Of a stretch of DNA of 64,000 nucleotides, positions 25,850 through 34,789 are shown one piece after another. The notes beneath the pieces were generated by a model. That model was not told where the DNA came from and did not search any database. It saw nothing but the letters and a program-made list of their open reading frames with translations. The DNA is from Sphingomonas insulae (GTDB lineage Bacteria; Pseudomonadota; Alphaproteobacteria; Sphingomonadales; Sphingomonadaceae), in contig NZ_CP048422.1 of NCBI RefSeq assembly GCF_010450875.1, positions 1,457,001-1,521,000 on the forward strand, in the 5' to 3' direction. A program made the translations under genes and the position numbers. Numbering within the stretch: position 1 is the stretch's first letter; the number at the start of each line of letters is the position of its first letter.

Positions 25850-26532
25850 ATGAAGTTAGAAAAAGTAACCAAGCGTTGGTATGACGATGCGTGCGGGACC
25901 GCGCTGGCGCTGGAATTCGTCGGCGAACGCTGGTCGTTGCTGATCCTGCGCGAGCTGATGTTCGGACCGCGGCGCTTCGGCGAGATCAGGGCGCAGCTCG
26001 CCGGGATCAGCGCCAACATCCTCACCCAGCGGCTGGCGAGCCTGGAGGCGGGGGGATGCTGGTGCGGCGGACGCTGCCGTCGCCCGCATCGGTGCAGGTC
26101 TACGAACTGACCCCCTGGGGCCAGGAGATCGAGCCGGTGATGCAGACGATGGGGCGCTGGGCGACGCGATCGCCGCTGCACGATCCGACCTTGCCGATGT
26201 CGCCCGCCTCGGCGATGCTGTCGATGCGCACGATGATCGATCCGGTAAAGGCAGGCGCCCTGCGGATGACGATCGGGTTTCGGGTCGGCGGCGACCGGTT
26301 CCTGGGGCGGCTGGCGGACGGCGTGCTGGGGATCACCCGCATGGAGCCGGCCGGGGCGGACGTGGTGGTCGAGGCCGATCCGACGCCGCTGGTGGTGTGG
26401 CTCTACGTCAAGCGGCCGGTCGCGGCGATGGAAGCGGACGGCGTGCTGCGGATCGTCGGCGACCGCGCCGCGGCGGAACGCTTCGCCGACCTGTTCGCGC
26501 TGCCGCCCAAGATCATGCCCCCGGCGGGTTGA
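25850..26532 (+). CDS. HxlR-type transcriptional regulator with C-terminal SCP2-like domain, frameshifted as assembled
   Basis: The first frame encodes a winged-helix HxlR domain: [20 protein letters not shown], then [20 protein letters not shown], and [13 protein letters not shown]. It breaks at a run of six G (26050-26055) and would stop at 26110. With a seventh G it continues in frame as [20 protein letters not shown] and on to a C-terminal domain of about 110 residues ([20 protein letters not shown], ending KIMPPAG), giving about 227 residues. HxlR regulators with such a tail are common. It probably controls the divergent VOC operon. A homopolymer error or a real mutation are both possible. 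Confidence 0.82.
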
Positions 26533-26642
26533 CGGCGGGGCAATCCGTTTCCACTGCATGTCGGGTTGCGCCGTTCGCTCGCTTCGCGCGTTGGGAGGGG
26601 CCGCACTCTGTTTGCCCAGCCTCGAATGGTGTCCCGACCACG

Positions 26643-27662
26643 ATGACCGATATCTCCAACACCCAGCCCGCCAACATGTCTGCAGAGGGGCGCGAAACGA
26701 CGATCATGGACGCGCCCGACAAGATGGTCGGCGTGCGCGACCTGTTCGGCATCGACAGCGACATGGAGGTGCCGGCGTTCAGCGAGGCGGACGAACGCGT
26801 GCCGGACCTGGACCCGGCCTATGTCTTCGATGCGGACACGACGATGGCGGTGCTGGCGGGCTTCGCGCACAACCGCCGCGTGATGGTGCAGGGCTATCAC
26901 GGCACCGGCAAGTCGAGCCATATCGAACAGGTCGCGGCACGGCTGAACTGGCCGTGCATCCGTATCAACTTGGACGCGCATATCAGCCGCATCGACCTCA
27001 TCGGTCGCGACGCCATCGTGCTGCGCGACGGGCAGCAGGTGACGGAATTCCGCGAGGGGCTGCTGCCCTGGGCGTTGCAGACCCCGACCGCGCTGGTGTT
27101 CGACGAATATGACGCCGGCCGGCCCGACGTGATGTTCGTGATCCAGCGCGTGCTGGAAACGGAGGGCAAGCTGACGCTGCTCGACCAGAATCGCGTGATC
27201 CGCCCGAACCCGTGGTTCCGCCTGTTCGCCACCGCCAACACGGTCGGCCTGGGCGATACCAGCGGGCTGTACCATGGCACGCAGCAGATCAACCAGGGCC
27301 AGATGGACCGGTGGAATATCGTCGTCACGCTCAACTACCTGCCCGCCGCGGTGGAATCGCAGATCGTGCTCGCCAAGTCGGGCGAGTATGACAAGCCGGA
27401 GGGCAAGAAGACCGTCGACAACATGGTCCGCGTCGCCGACATGACGCGCAAGGGCTTCGTCAACGGCGACATCTCGACCGTGATGAGCCCGCGCACCGTC
27501 ATCACCTGGGCGCAGAACACACTGATCTTCGGCGACGTCGGCTTTGCGTTCCGCCTGTCATTCCTCAACAAGTGCGACGAGAACGAACGGCCGCTGGTGG
27601 CGGAATATTACCAGCGCGTGTTCGGCAAGGACCTGCCCGAAAGCGTGGTGGGGAAGGCTTGA
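26643..27662 (+). CDS. cobS: Cobaltochelatase subunit CobS (AAA+ ATPase)
   Basis: CobS and CobT form the ATPase part of aerobic cobaltochelatase, which with CobN inserts cobalt into hydrogenobyrinic acid a,c-diamide. The 339-residue protein has Walker A GYHGTGKS (84-91), Walker [12 protein letters not shown] near 149-159, and [10 protein letters not shown] as sensor 1. The N-terminal segment [16 protein letters not shown] is specific to CobS. ATG at 26643 is the first candidate after a gap. No cobN is in the window, so the CobST pair could also serve another role. It lies just 8 nt before a MntA gene. Confidence 0.95.
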   Translation: MTDISNTQPANMSAEGRETTIMDAPDKMVGVRDLFGIDSDMEVPAFSEADERVPDLDPAYVFDADTTMAVLAGFAHNRRVMVQGYHGTGKSSHIEQVAARLNWPCIRINLDAHISRIDLIGRDAIVLRDGQQVTEFREGLLPWALQTPTALVFDEYDAGRPDVMFVIQRVLETEGKLTLLDQNRVIRPNPWFRLFATANTVGLGDTSGLYHGTQQINQGQMDRWNIVVTLNYLPAAVESQIVLAKSGEYDKPEGKKTVDNMVRVADMTRKGFVNGDISTVMSPRTVITWAQNTLIFGDVGFAFRLSFLNKCDENERPLVAEYYQRVFGKDLPESVVGKA

Positions 27663-27669
27663 GGGCGGC

Positions 27670-27975
27670 ATGACAAAGGCCGAGGCTTTGGCACGGTTGC
27701 GCGCGCGCGAGGCGGACTTGCGTGCGCTCGGGATCGATCGCCTGTCCCTCTTCGGCTCGACCGCGCGCGGGGAGGACCGATCGGACTCGGACGTCGATCT
27801 CGCCGCCGTCATGAATTACGATCGGGTGGAGACACTCGGGCCGTTCGGTTTCTTCGGTATCGAAGATCGCATCGGCGAGATGCTTGGCGGGGTGAAGGTC
27901 GACCTCGTCACCGAGCCGGCGCGGCGGTCGCGTCTTCAGGCCCAGATCGATCGCGATCGCGTCGATGTATTCTGA
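27670..27975 (+). CDS. MntA-type minimal nucleotidyltransferase (antitoxin of HepT)
   Basis: The 101-residue protein has the signature GSTARGEDRSDSDVD, which fits G-S-x10-D-x-D exactly (G29, S30, D41, D43). In MntA-HepT type VII toxin-antitoxin systems, MntA adds AMP to a tyrosine of HepT and blocks it. The gene begins 7 nt after the cobS stop and ends overlapping the HEPN gene by 11 nt. Its position between cobS and cobT is unusual. Confidence 0.88.
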   Translation: MTKAEALARLRAREADLRALGIDRLSLFGSTARGEDRSDSDVDLAAVMNYDRVETLGPFGFFGIEDRIGEMLGGVKVDLVTEPARRSRLQAQIDRDRVDVF

Positions 27976-28306
27976 ACGCACGCGTCTGTTCCTCGCGGAC
28001 ATCGTCGAGGATGTCGATCGCCTGGTCGCGTTCGTCGATGGCATGGATGCGAAGGCACTCGGCGCGGACGAGCGGACTCTGCTCGCGGTGGAGCGACTGT
28101 TCCAGCGGATAACCGAGGCGGTGATTCAGATCGGGTCCGAGGACATGGGACGGATCGGTCCCGATCTGCCGGTGCGGAACATACGTGGTCTGGGCAACCG
28201 GTTACGGCACGACTACCGTAATATCGATCCCGAACTGTTGCTGCGGATCGCACAGAACGAGCTGCCTGCGCTCCGCGCTGCCGCCGAAAGGGCAATGGGC
28301 GAATAA
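27965..28306 (+). CDS. HepT-like HEPN protein (DUF86), partner of MntA
   Basis: The 113-residue helical protein belongs to HepT/DUF86, probable RNases. The conserved C-terminal motif is GNRLRHDY: His82 and Tyr84 match the R-x4-H-x-Y site, but the usual Arg before Asn is Gly77; Arg74, 79 and 81 are nearby. Tyr84 is in the place of the tyrosine modified by MntA. The first residues [19 protein letters not shown] form the family's first helix. Its TAA shares the A with the cobT ATG (TAATG), so translation of cobT is coupled to it. Confidence 0.87.
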   Translation: MYSERTRLFLADIVEDVDRLVAFVDGMDAKALGADERTLLAVERLFQRITEAVIQIGSEDMGRIGPDLPVRNIRGLGNRLRHDYRNIDPELLLRIAQNELPALRAAAERAMGE

Positions 28307-30132
28307 TGGCGAACGACACTCCCCTCGACCGGTTAAAGGCGGTCCTCTCCGGCACGGCGCGCGCGATCGCCGAGGAGCCGGAGGTCGAGCTTGCGTTCAC
28401 CGCGGATGCGCCGACGCAGAGCGGCAAGCATATCAAGGTGCCGATGCCAGCGCGCGCGCTGCCGGCGGAGCAGGTTGCGGAAGCACGCGGCTTCGCGGAC
28501 GGGTTCGCCCTGCGGCTGAAGCATCACGACAGCGCGATGCACCTCAAGGCCGCACCACCCGAGGCGGTGGCCCGCGCGGTGTTCGACGCAGTCGAGACGG
28601 CGCGGGTGGAAGCGCTGGGCAGCCGGGGTTATGCCGGGATCGCCGACAATCTGGCGCATGCGCTGGACGTGCGCCTGCGTGCCGATCCGATCACGCGCGC
28701 CCGGACGCGCGAAGAGGTGCCGTTGTCGACCGCATTGTCGCTGCTGGTCCGCGAGAAGCTGACCGGCGTCGACGCGCCCGCCGCCGCGGCGCCCGGCCTG
28801 GCGCTGGTGCGCGAATGGATCGACGCGCGGACCGACCTGTCGGCCCTCAATCTGGCGCTCGACGACCAGCGCGCGTTCCAGAGCCTGGCGATGAAGATGC
28901 TCGAGGATCTGGAACTGGTCGAGGGTGAGCTGAAACCCGAGGATGCCGAGGACGGCGGATCGGAAGACGAGGGCACCGACGAACAGGAACAGGACGAAAG
29001 CGAGGAGGGCGACGACGATTCCGCCGGCCAGGGCGAAGGGGAGGTCGACGCCCGCGGCGAGGCGCAGGAATCGGACAGCGACGACGGCGAGGGCGAGGAA
29101 TTCGGCGACGAGTCGATGGACGACCTCGACGGCGAGCCCGGCGACGACGGCGACGAGGGGATGCAGCCGGTGCGCCCCAACCGCCCGAACAGCGATTTCA
29201 TGCCGCAGTTCGAATACAAGCCGTGGACGACCCAGTTCGATGAGGTGGTCGCCGCGACCGACCTGTGCGACGCCGACGAACTGGCGCGGCTGCGCGGCTA
29301 TCTCGACCAGCAGCTCGCGCACCTGCAATCGGCGGTGTCGAAGCTCGCCAACCGGTTGCAGCGGCGGCTGATGGCGCAGCAATCGCGCAGCTGGGATTTC
29401 GACCAGGACGAAGGAATGCTGGATGCCGCGCGGCTGGCACGCGTCGTCGTCACGCCCGGCCAGTCGCTCAGCTACAAGATCGAGCGCGAGACGGACTTCC
29501 GCGATACGGTGGTGACGCTGCTGATCGACAATTCGGGGTCGATGCGCGGGCGCCCGATCGGCATCGCCGCGATCAGCGCCGACATCCTCGCCCGCACGCT
29601 GGAGCGGTGCGGGGTGAAGACCGAGATCCTGGGCTTCACCACCCGCGCGTGGAAGGGCGGGCAGGCGCGTGAGACGTGGCTGGCCGCGGGCCGGCCGCCG
29701 CAGCCGGGGCGGCTCAACGACATCCGCCACATCGTCTATAAAAAGGCGGACGAGCCGTGGCGGCGGGCGCGCACCAACCTCGGCCTGATGATGCGCGAGG
29801 GGTTGCTGAAGGAGAATATCGACGGCGAGGCGCTGTTGTGGGCGCATGCGCGGTTGATGGCGCGGCCCGAGGAACGCCGCATCCTGATGGTCATCAGCGA
29901 CGGCGCGCCGGTCGACGATTCGACTCTGTCGGTCAATTCCGGCAGCTATCTGGAACGCCATCTGCGTCAGGTGATCGGCTGGATCGAGGGCAAGTCGCCG
30001 GTCGAGCTGGTCGCGATCGGCATCGGCCACGACGTCACCCGTTATTATGCGCGCGCGGTGACGATCATGGACGCCGAGCAACTGGGCGGAACGATCATCG
30101 AACAATTGGCGGCGCTGTTCGACACGCCGTGA
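28306..30132 (+). CDS. cobT: Cobaltochelatase subunit CobT
   Basis: The 608-residue protein has the CobT layout: an alpha-helical N-terminal part (1-200), a strongly acidic linker (about 202-285, largely Asp, Glu, Gly), and a C-terminal vWA domain with the MIDAS motif DNSGS near residue 408 and the later [13 protein letters not shown]. CobT forms hexamers with CobS and activates CobN. GGAACGA-free context: the ATG overlaps the HepT-like stop, so its translation depends on the upstream gene. Confidence 0.95.
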   Translation: MANDTPLDRLKAVLSGTARAIAEEPEVELAFTADAPTQSGKHIKVPMPARALPAEQVAEARGFADGFALRLKHHDSAMHLKAAPPEAVARAVFDAVETARVEALGSRGYAGIADNLAHALDVRLRADPITRARTREEVPLSTALSLLVREKLTGVDAPAAAAPGLALVREWIDARTDLSALNLALDDQRAFQSLAMKMLEDLELVEGELKPEDAEDGGSEDEGTDEQEQDESEEGDDDSAGQGEGEVDARGEAQESDSDDGEGEEFGDESMDDLDGEPGDDGDEGMQPVRPNRPNSDFMPQFEYKPWTTQFDEVVAATDLCDADELARLRGYLDQQLAHLQSAVSKLANRLQRRLMAQQSRSWDFDQDEGMLDAARLARVVVTPGQSLSYKIERETDFRDTVVTLLIDNSGSMRGRPIGIAAISADILARTLERCGVKTEILGFTTRAWKGGQARETWLAAGRPPQPGRLNDIRHIVYKKADEPWRRARTNLGLMMREGLLKENIDGEALLWAHARLMARPEERRILMVISDGAPVDDSTLSVNSGSYLERHLRQVIGWIEGKSPVELVAIGIGHDVTRYYARAVTIMDAEQLGGTIIEQLAALFDTP

Positions 30133-30256
30133 GCACGACGCGTCGGGTCGTCCGGCGCCATGGGGCCGCAGACTGCGGTCGCCCACCGCGTATACGCACA
30201 TTGTCCAGGCGCTGACGATAAGGCACATTTAACCATCGCCCGGATAGGCGAGGGCG

Positions 30257-31222
30257 ATGAGCCCCGACCTGGTTTCGAAGCACCGGCCCTCGCTCGCGCA
30301 GTTCGCCGCTCACCGGCGCGCGATCGAACCGCATGCGCTGCCGACCTATTGCCTTTGCTTGCTCGGCGTAACGGTGATCGCGGCGTCGGTGACGCTGGGG
30401 CCATTCCATTGCGATCCCGTCTTCATCGGCAATGTGTTGCAGTCGACCCTGGCCGTCGCCGCCTTTGCCTGGGCGGCACGGTGGATCGGCTTTGCCAGGG
30501 TCGCCGATCTGGTGGAGCAGGTGCTGTTGCTGTTCGCGTCCGGCATCGTCTGCGCGTTTTGTGCCGTGATCTGCGCATCGACCGCGGCGCCGCTGGCCGA
30601 TCCCGTCCTGCGGCAGGCGGATATGCTGCTGTTCGGCATCGACCGTACCAGCCTGATCGCCGACCTCGGCCTGTCGGCGGGTGCGATGCGGCTGTGGACG
30701 CTGGCGTATGACAGTTTCGCGGTAACCCCGCTCTTGGCGATGCTGTTGCTGCTCTGGCGCGGGGAGCGCTGGCGCGCATGGGCCGTGCTGAGCGCACTGA
30801 TGACCTGCGCGGCGATCATGATCGTCTTCCTGCTGATGACTCCGGCGTTCGGCACGCCTCCGTTTCCCTATGCCTTCGAGGCGGTGCTGGCCGGCGTGCG
30901 GAGTGGCGAGCTGCGCACGCTGGACACGTCGGTCATCACGGGGATCGTCACGTTCCCGAGCATGCACGCCGCGGATGCGGTCATCCTCGCCGTCGCCTTT
31001 TCGTGGCTCGGCCGCTGGGCCGTGCCGCTCGTCGTGCTGAACATCGCGATGTTCTTTTCGGCATTGATCGTCGGCGGGCATTACGCCGTCGACCTGCTCG
31101 CCGGCGGGTGCATCGGCTTCGTCTGCATCACCGGCGCGCAGCGGCTTCATGCGCGGCTGGCATCCGTCGTCGCCGGGCGGACCCACGTCGTCGATACCGA
31201 TCGACACTATATCTGCGTATGA
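30257..31222 (+). CDS. PAP2-family membrane phosphatase
   Basis: The 321-residue multi-pass protein has the active site of PAP2 acid phosphatases in the C-terminal half: TFPSMHAADAV (motif 2, catalytic His) and GGHYAVDLLAGG (motif 3, nucleophile His). The N-terminal half contains several helices. It resembles the PAP2-like inositolphosphotransferase group that acts on lipid headgroups at the periplasmic face. Substrate unknown. The start at 30257 has AGGCGAGGGCG upstream. It ends 20 bp before a Fur box of the iron operon. Confidence 0.85.
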   Translation: MSPDLVSKHRPSLAQFAAHRRAIEPHALPTYCLCLLGVTVIAASVTLGPFHCDPVFIGNVLQSTLAVAAFAWAARWIGFARVADLVEQVLLLFASGIVCAFCAVICASTAAPLADPVLRQADMLLFGIDRTSLIADLGLSAGAMRLWTLAYDSFAVTPLLAMLLLLWRGERWRAWAVLSALMTCAAIMIVFLLMTPAFGTPPFPYAFEAVLAGVRSGELRTLDTSVITGIVTFPSMHAADAVILAVAFSWLGRWAVPLVVLNIAMFFSALIVGGHYAVDLLAGGCIGFVCITGAQRLHARLASVVAGRTHVVDTDRHYICV

Positions 31223-31234
31223 CTCTCAATAGCG

Positions 31235-31256
31235 TTGACGCTGATAATCATTCTCA
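31235..31256 (+). promoter_or_regulatory. Fur box in the promoter of the siderophore receptor operon
   Basis: TGATAAT-C-ATTCTCA (31242-31256) fits the 7-1-7 Fur consensus (TGATAAT-N-ATTATCA) with one mismatch. TTGACG at 31235-31240 could be the -35 box, so Fur bound here would block RNA polymerase. The receptor ATG lies 31 nt downstream. This predicts derepression when iron is scarce. Confidence 0.8.
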
Positions 31257-31286
31257 TTAGTGACCCCTCCAACAAAGGGGACCATC

Positions 31287-33752
31287 ATGAAGACACCGTC
31301 ATTCCTCGCACTGTCGTGCGTCGGATTCATCGCATCGGCGCCCGCGATGGCAGCGGATACCGCGCCGGTCAGCGCCGCCGAGCGGGCGAAGGCGATCGCA
31401 GATGCGCAGGCGCAGGATGCCAAGCGCGCGGTTGAGCGCGACGAGATCGTCGTCAACGGCAAGGGCGAGGCCGGTGTCGCGGTGGTGGAAAGCCCCAAGG
31501 CGACCAGTGCGATCATCGATACGCCGCAGACGATCACCGTCATCTCCGACCAGGTCATCCGCAAGCAGAACCTTCAGACGCTGCGCGACGCGCTCCAGAC
31601 CATTCCCGGCATCACCTTCGGTGCGGGCGAGGGCGGTGGCGGCTATGGCGACAGCATCAACCTGCGCGGCTATTCGGCCAACAACGACATCACCGTCGAC
31701 GGCATTCGCGACAGTGCGCAGTACAGCCGCACCGATCCGTTCAACATCCAGCAGATCGAGGTCTATAACGGCGCCAATTCGGTCTTCAACGGATCGGGCA
31801 GCGTCGGCGGGACGATCAACCTCGTCACCAAGGAACCGCGCGCGGAGGACCTGACGATCGTGCAGGGATCGATCGGCACCGACGATTATTATCGTGGCGC
31901 GATCGATGCCAACCACCGCGTCGGTGACAATGTCGCCGTCCGCCTGAACGGTGCCTATCACCGCAACGACGTGCCGGGCCGCGATGTCGAACGCTACAAG
32001 CGCTGGGGGATCGCCCCGTCGGTGACGATCGGCATCGACGGACCGACCAGCCTGACGCTCGCCTACGTCCATCAGGAGGATCGGAACACGCCGATCTATG
32101 GCGTGCCTTATTACAGGAATGCGCTGTACGGTGGCGCGATTCCGGGCGTCGACCGCAGCGACTATTTCGGCATCGCCAACCTCGATCGGCAGGATACGAC
32201 GGTCGACCGTTTCACCGCGACCTTCCGCCATCAGGTCAACGATGCGCTGTCGGTGCGCAACCTGACCCGCTGGCAGCGCGTCGGCCAGAATAGCGTCACC
32301 AGCGCGCCGCAGGGGACCTATTGCCTGGCGGGTACCAACCGCACGCCGACCGGCGGCGCGTGTACCGCCACGTTCTCCAACGTCGTCGATGCGGGCGGCG
32401 TGTATCGTCCCGGCACCAATTCGGTGACGATCCCGGTGGCGGCCGGTTTCTTCCAGCCCAACGGCCCGCGCGGCCTGATCCGCGATCAGGAGAACCAGCT
32501 GCTCGTCAACCAGACCGACATCCGGCTGGAAACGGGGGAGAAGGGCGGCATCCGCAACGTCGCCAATGTCGGCATGTCGGCATCGGTGGAGGATTATGCG
32601 ATCACCACCGCATCGCTGATCCGCAACACGTCGGGACAGGCGCTGATCCTGCCGCCGATCAGCATCGCCAATCCGGACACGACCTATACCGGCCCGCTCA
32701 ACCGGACGGTCACCGCACAATCGAAGTCGGAGACGACCAACGTCGCGGTCTATCTGTTCGATACGCTGGAACTGGGCCGTTATTTTGAGCTGAACGGCGG
32801 TGTGCGCTGGGAAACGCAGCGCGCCCACTTCCGCTCGCTACCGCTAGCGTTCGTACCGCCGGGCACGACCGCGCTCACCGCGCTCCAGCAGTTGCCGCAA
32901 CGCAGTGACGAGCGGTTGTTCTCGTACCGCATCGGCGCGGTGTTCCATCCGGTGAAGGACGTCAGCATCTATGGCGGTTACGGCAACGCCAAGACGCCGT
33001 CGTCGGCGACGGTGCGCCTCGGCTGCGGTGCGCAGACGACGCAGGTCATCAACGGCCAGACGCAGGTGTTCGACCCGTGCCAGGTCGCGCCGGAAACCGC
33101 CAGGAACTACGAGGCGGGGATCAAGGCCGGCCTGTTCGGCCGCCGCCTGGAACTGACCGCCGCGGTGTTCCGCAACGAGCGGACCAACTTCCGCGTCGCC
33201 TCCAACGATCCGGCGCTGCCGACCGCGACGCAGGTGCTCGACGGGCGCTCCCGCGTCGACGGCATCGCGCTTGGCGCATCGGGCAACGTGACGCGCAACT
33301 GGACGATCTTCGCCAACTACACCTATCTGGATGGCGAGATCCTGCAGGCGATCTCGAACCAGTGCATTGCGAACCCGAGCGCTGCGTGCGGCAACAGCGT
33401 GGCGAACCCGGACCCGCAGCGTGGCACGCTGTTCGTGCAGACCCCCAAGCATTCGGGCAGCCTGTTCACGACCTACAAGCTGCCGTTCGGGCTGGAGGTC
33501 GGCTATGGCCTGACCTATCAGGGCAGCTTCGCGCTGAACGCGGCCAGCCTTGCCGCACCGACGCAATACCGGTCGGACGATTACCTGATCCACCGCGCCT
33601 ATCTGGCCTACAGCTTCGCCGGCGGCCTGACCGCGCAGGTCAACGTGCAGAATTTCACCAACGAGAAATATTACACGGCGATCCGCAACAACGGCTGGGC
33701 CGCGCCGGGTGAAGCGCGCTCGGCGGTGCTGAGCCTGTTCTACAGCTTCTAA
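31287..33752 (+). CDS. TonB-dependent siderophore receptor (Fiu-like)
   Basis: An 821-residue outer-membrane receptor. Signal peptide 1-22 (ending SAPAMA), then a helical stretch and a TonB-box-like DEIVVNG near residue 53, a plug domain (DTPQTITVISDQVIRKQNLQ; NLRGYSANNDITVDGIRD; VFNGSGSVGGTINLVTK) and a 22-strand barrel ending in SLFYSF with a terminal Phe. The plug pattern fits the catecholate-receptor group that includes Fiu, but the ligand is not shown. Fur box directly upstream, PiuC-type gene directly downstream. The TonB-ExbBD genes at 61-64 kb could supply energy. Confidence 0.93.
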   Translation: MKTPSFLALSCVGFIASAPAMAADTAPVSAAERAKAIADAQAQDAKRAVERDEIVVNGKGEAGVAVVESPKATSAIIDTPQTITVISDQVIRKQNLQTLRDALQTIPGITFGAGEGGGGYGDSINLRGYSANNDITVDGIRDSAQYSRTDPFNIQQIEVYNGANSVFNGSGSVGGTINLVTKEPRAEDLTIVQGSIGTDDYYRGAIDANHRVGDNVAVRLNGAYHRNDVPGRDVERYKRWGIAPSVTIGIDGPTSLTLAYVHQEDRNTPIYGVPYYRNALYGGAIPGVDRSDYFGIANLDRQDTTVDRFTATFRHQVNDALSVRNLTRWQRVGQNSVTSAPQGTYCLAGTNRTPTGGACTATFSNVVDAGGVYRPGTNSVTIPVAAGFFQPNGPRGLIRDQENQLLVNQTDIRLETGEKGGIRNVANVGMSASVEDYAITTASLIRNTSGQALILPPISIANPDTTYTGPLNRTVTAQSKSETTNVAVYLFDTLELGRYFELNGGVRWETQRAHFRSLPLAFVPPGTTALTALQQLPQRSDERLFSYRIGAVFHPVKDVSIYGGYGNAKTPSSATVRLGCGAQTTQVINGQTQVFDPCQVAPETARNYEAGIKAGLFGRRLELTAAVFRNERTNFRVASNDPALPTATQVLDGRSRVDGIALGASGNVTRNWTIFANYTYLDGEILQAISNQCIANPSAACGNSVANPDPQRGTLFVQTPKHSGSLFTTYKLPFGLEVGYGLTYQGSFALNAASLAAPTQYRSDDYLIHRAYLAYSFAGGLTAQVNVQNFTNEKYYTAIRNNGWAAPGEARSAVLSLFYSF

Positions 33753-33763
33753 AGTCTGCTAAT

Positions 33764-33788
33764 CCTCCCTGCCGCGTTGGCGGGGAGG
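33764..33788 (+). terminator. Hairpin between the receptor gene and piuC
   Basis: CCTCCCTGCC and GGCGGGGAGG pair (one G-T) across a 5-nt loop, 12 bp after the receptor stop. No T-run follows. It may reduce read-through into the downstream genes or protect the receptor mRNA end. Confidence 0.45.
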
Positions 33789-33807
33789 AGTCCGGACGAG
33801 CCATGCC

Positions 33808-34491
33808 ATGCTGATCGCTATTCCCGAAGTACTCGATGCCGAGGGCGTGGCGCGGCTGCGCGCGATCATCGATGCGGCCGACTGGGTAGACGGCAACGTC
33901 ACCTCCGGTCCGCAGGCGGCACTGGCCAAGCGCAACCAGCAATTGCCGGAGGATGCGCCGGCGACGCGGGAGGCGGCGGCGATGGTGCTCGACGCGCTCG
34001 GGCGGTCGCCGCTGTTCTTCGCGGCGGCGTTGCCGCTCAAGGTGTTTCCGCCCCTGTTCAACCGCTATGCCGGCGGACAGGATTTTGGACTGCATGTCGA
34101 CAATGCGATCCGTATCCAGCGCGGCACCGAATTCCGCATCCGATCCGACCTGTCGGCGACGTTGTTCCTCGAAGATCCGCAAGCCTATGATGGCGGCGAG
34201 CTGGTGATCGAGGACCAGTTCGGGCCGCAGACGGTCAAGCTGCCCGCCGGCCATCTGGTCCTCTATCCCGCATCCAGCCTGCACCGGGTGACGCCGGTGA
34301 CCCGCGGCGTGCGCACGGCATCCTTCTTCTGGCTGCAATCCATGGTGCGCGACGATGGCGAGCGGCGCACGCTGTTCGAACTGGACGGCGCGATCCAGTC
34401 GGTCGCCGCCACGCAGGGTCAGGGCGATGCGGCGGTGGTGCGGCTGACCGGCGTCTATCACAACCTGCTGCGACGCTGGGCCGATGCCTGA
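33808..34491 (+). CDS. piuC: Fe(II)/2-oxoglutarate dioxygenase, PiuC/PKHD type
   Basis: The 227-residue protein is a PKHD-type hydroxylase. Iron ligands are His-x-Asp in [10 protein letters not shown] and the distal His in SSLHRVTPV; the 2-oxoglutarate-binding Arg is in [13 protein letters not shown]. The N-terminus [18 protein letters not shown] is typical. PiuC genes neighbour siderophore receptors such as PiuA or Fiu and are iron-regulated, but the substrate is not known. It follows the receptor by 55 bp; its stop overlaps the next start by 8 nt. Confidence 0.92.
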   Translation: MLIAIPEVLDAEGVARLRAIIDAADWVDGNVTSGPQAALAKRNQQLPEDAPATREAAAMVLDALGRSPLFFAAALPLKVFPPLFNRYAGGQDFGLHVDNAIRIQRGTEFRIRSDLSATLFLEDPQAYDGGELVIEDQFGPQTVKLPAGHLVLYPASSLHRVTPVTRGVRTASFFWLQSMVRDDGERRTLFELDGAIQSVAATQGQGDAAVVRLTGVYHNLLRRWADA

Positions 34492-34789
34492 TCCGCGGAT
34501 CGCCGCGCCCTCGTTCGGGTTCGAGGGGCCGGTCAAGCGATCGATCACCATCGCCGGCCACCAGACCTCGATCAGCCTCGAACCCGCCTATTGGCGCGCG
34601 CTGGAACTGGCGGCGGTCGCTTATGCGCTGCCGTTGTCGGCGCTGGTGGCGCAGATCGACGTGCTGCGCATCGCCGCCGACGATCCCCCCAATCTCGCCA
34701 GCGCGCTGCGCAGCTGGCTGTTCGCGGCGCGATTGACCGAACAGGACCTGCATGCGACGCCCGTGGCGGAGGACGGGAGCGACGGATGA
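34484..34789 (+). CDS. Ribbon-helix-helix domain protein
   Basis: The 101-residue protein has a central RHH_4-like region: [20 protein letters not shown] is the ribbon, then [20 protein letters not shown] the two helices. RHH proteins bind DNA as dimers with the ribbon in the major groove; whether this one is a regulator of the iron operon is inference. It overlaps piuC by 8 nt and the PepSY gene by 4 nt. Confidence 0.75.
   Translation: MPDPRIAAPSFGFEGPVKRSITIAGHQTSISLEPAYWRALELAAVAYALPLSALVAQIDVLRIAADDPPNLASALRSWLFAARLTEQDLHATPVAEDGSDG

Noticed and set aside
25832-26110. Phase variation of the HxlR G-run as the preferred explanation
   Set aside because: A similar break in hisG, which should not be phase variable, makes a shared technical cause more likely. 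Kept only as an alternative.
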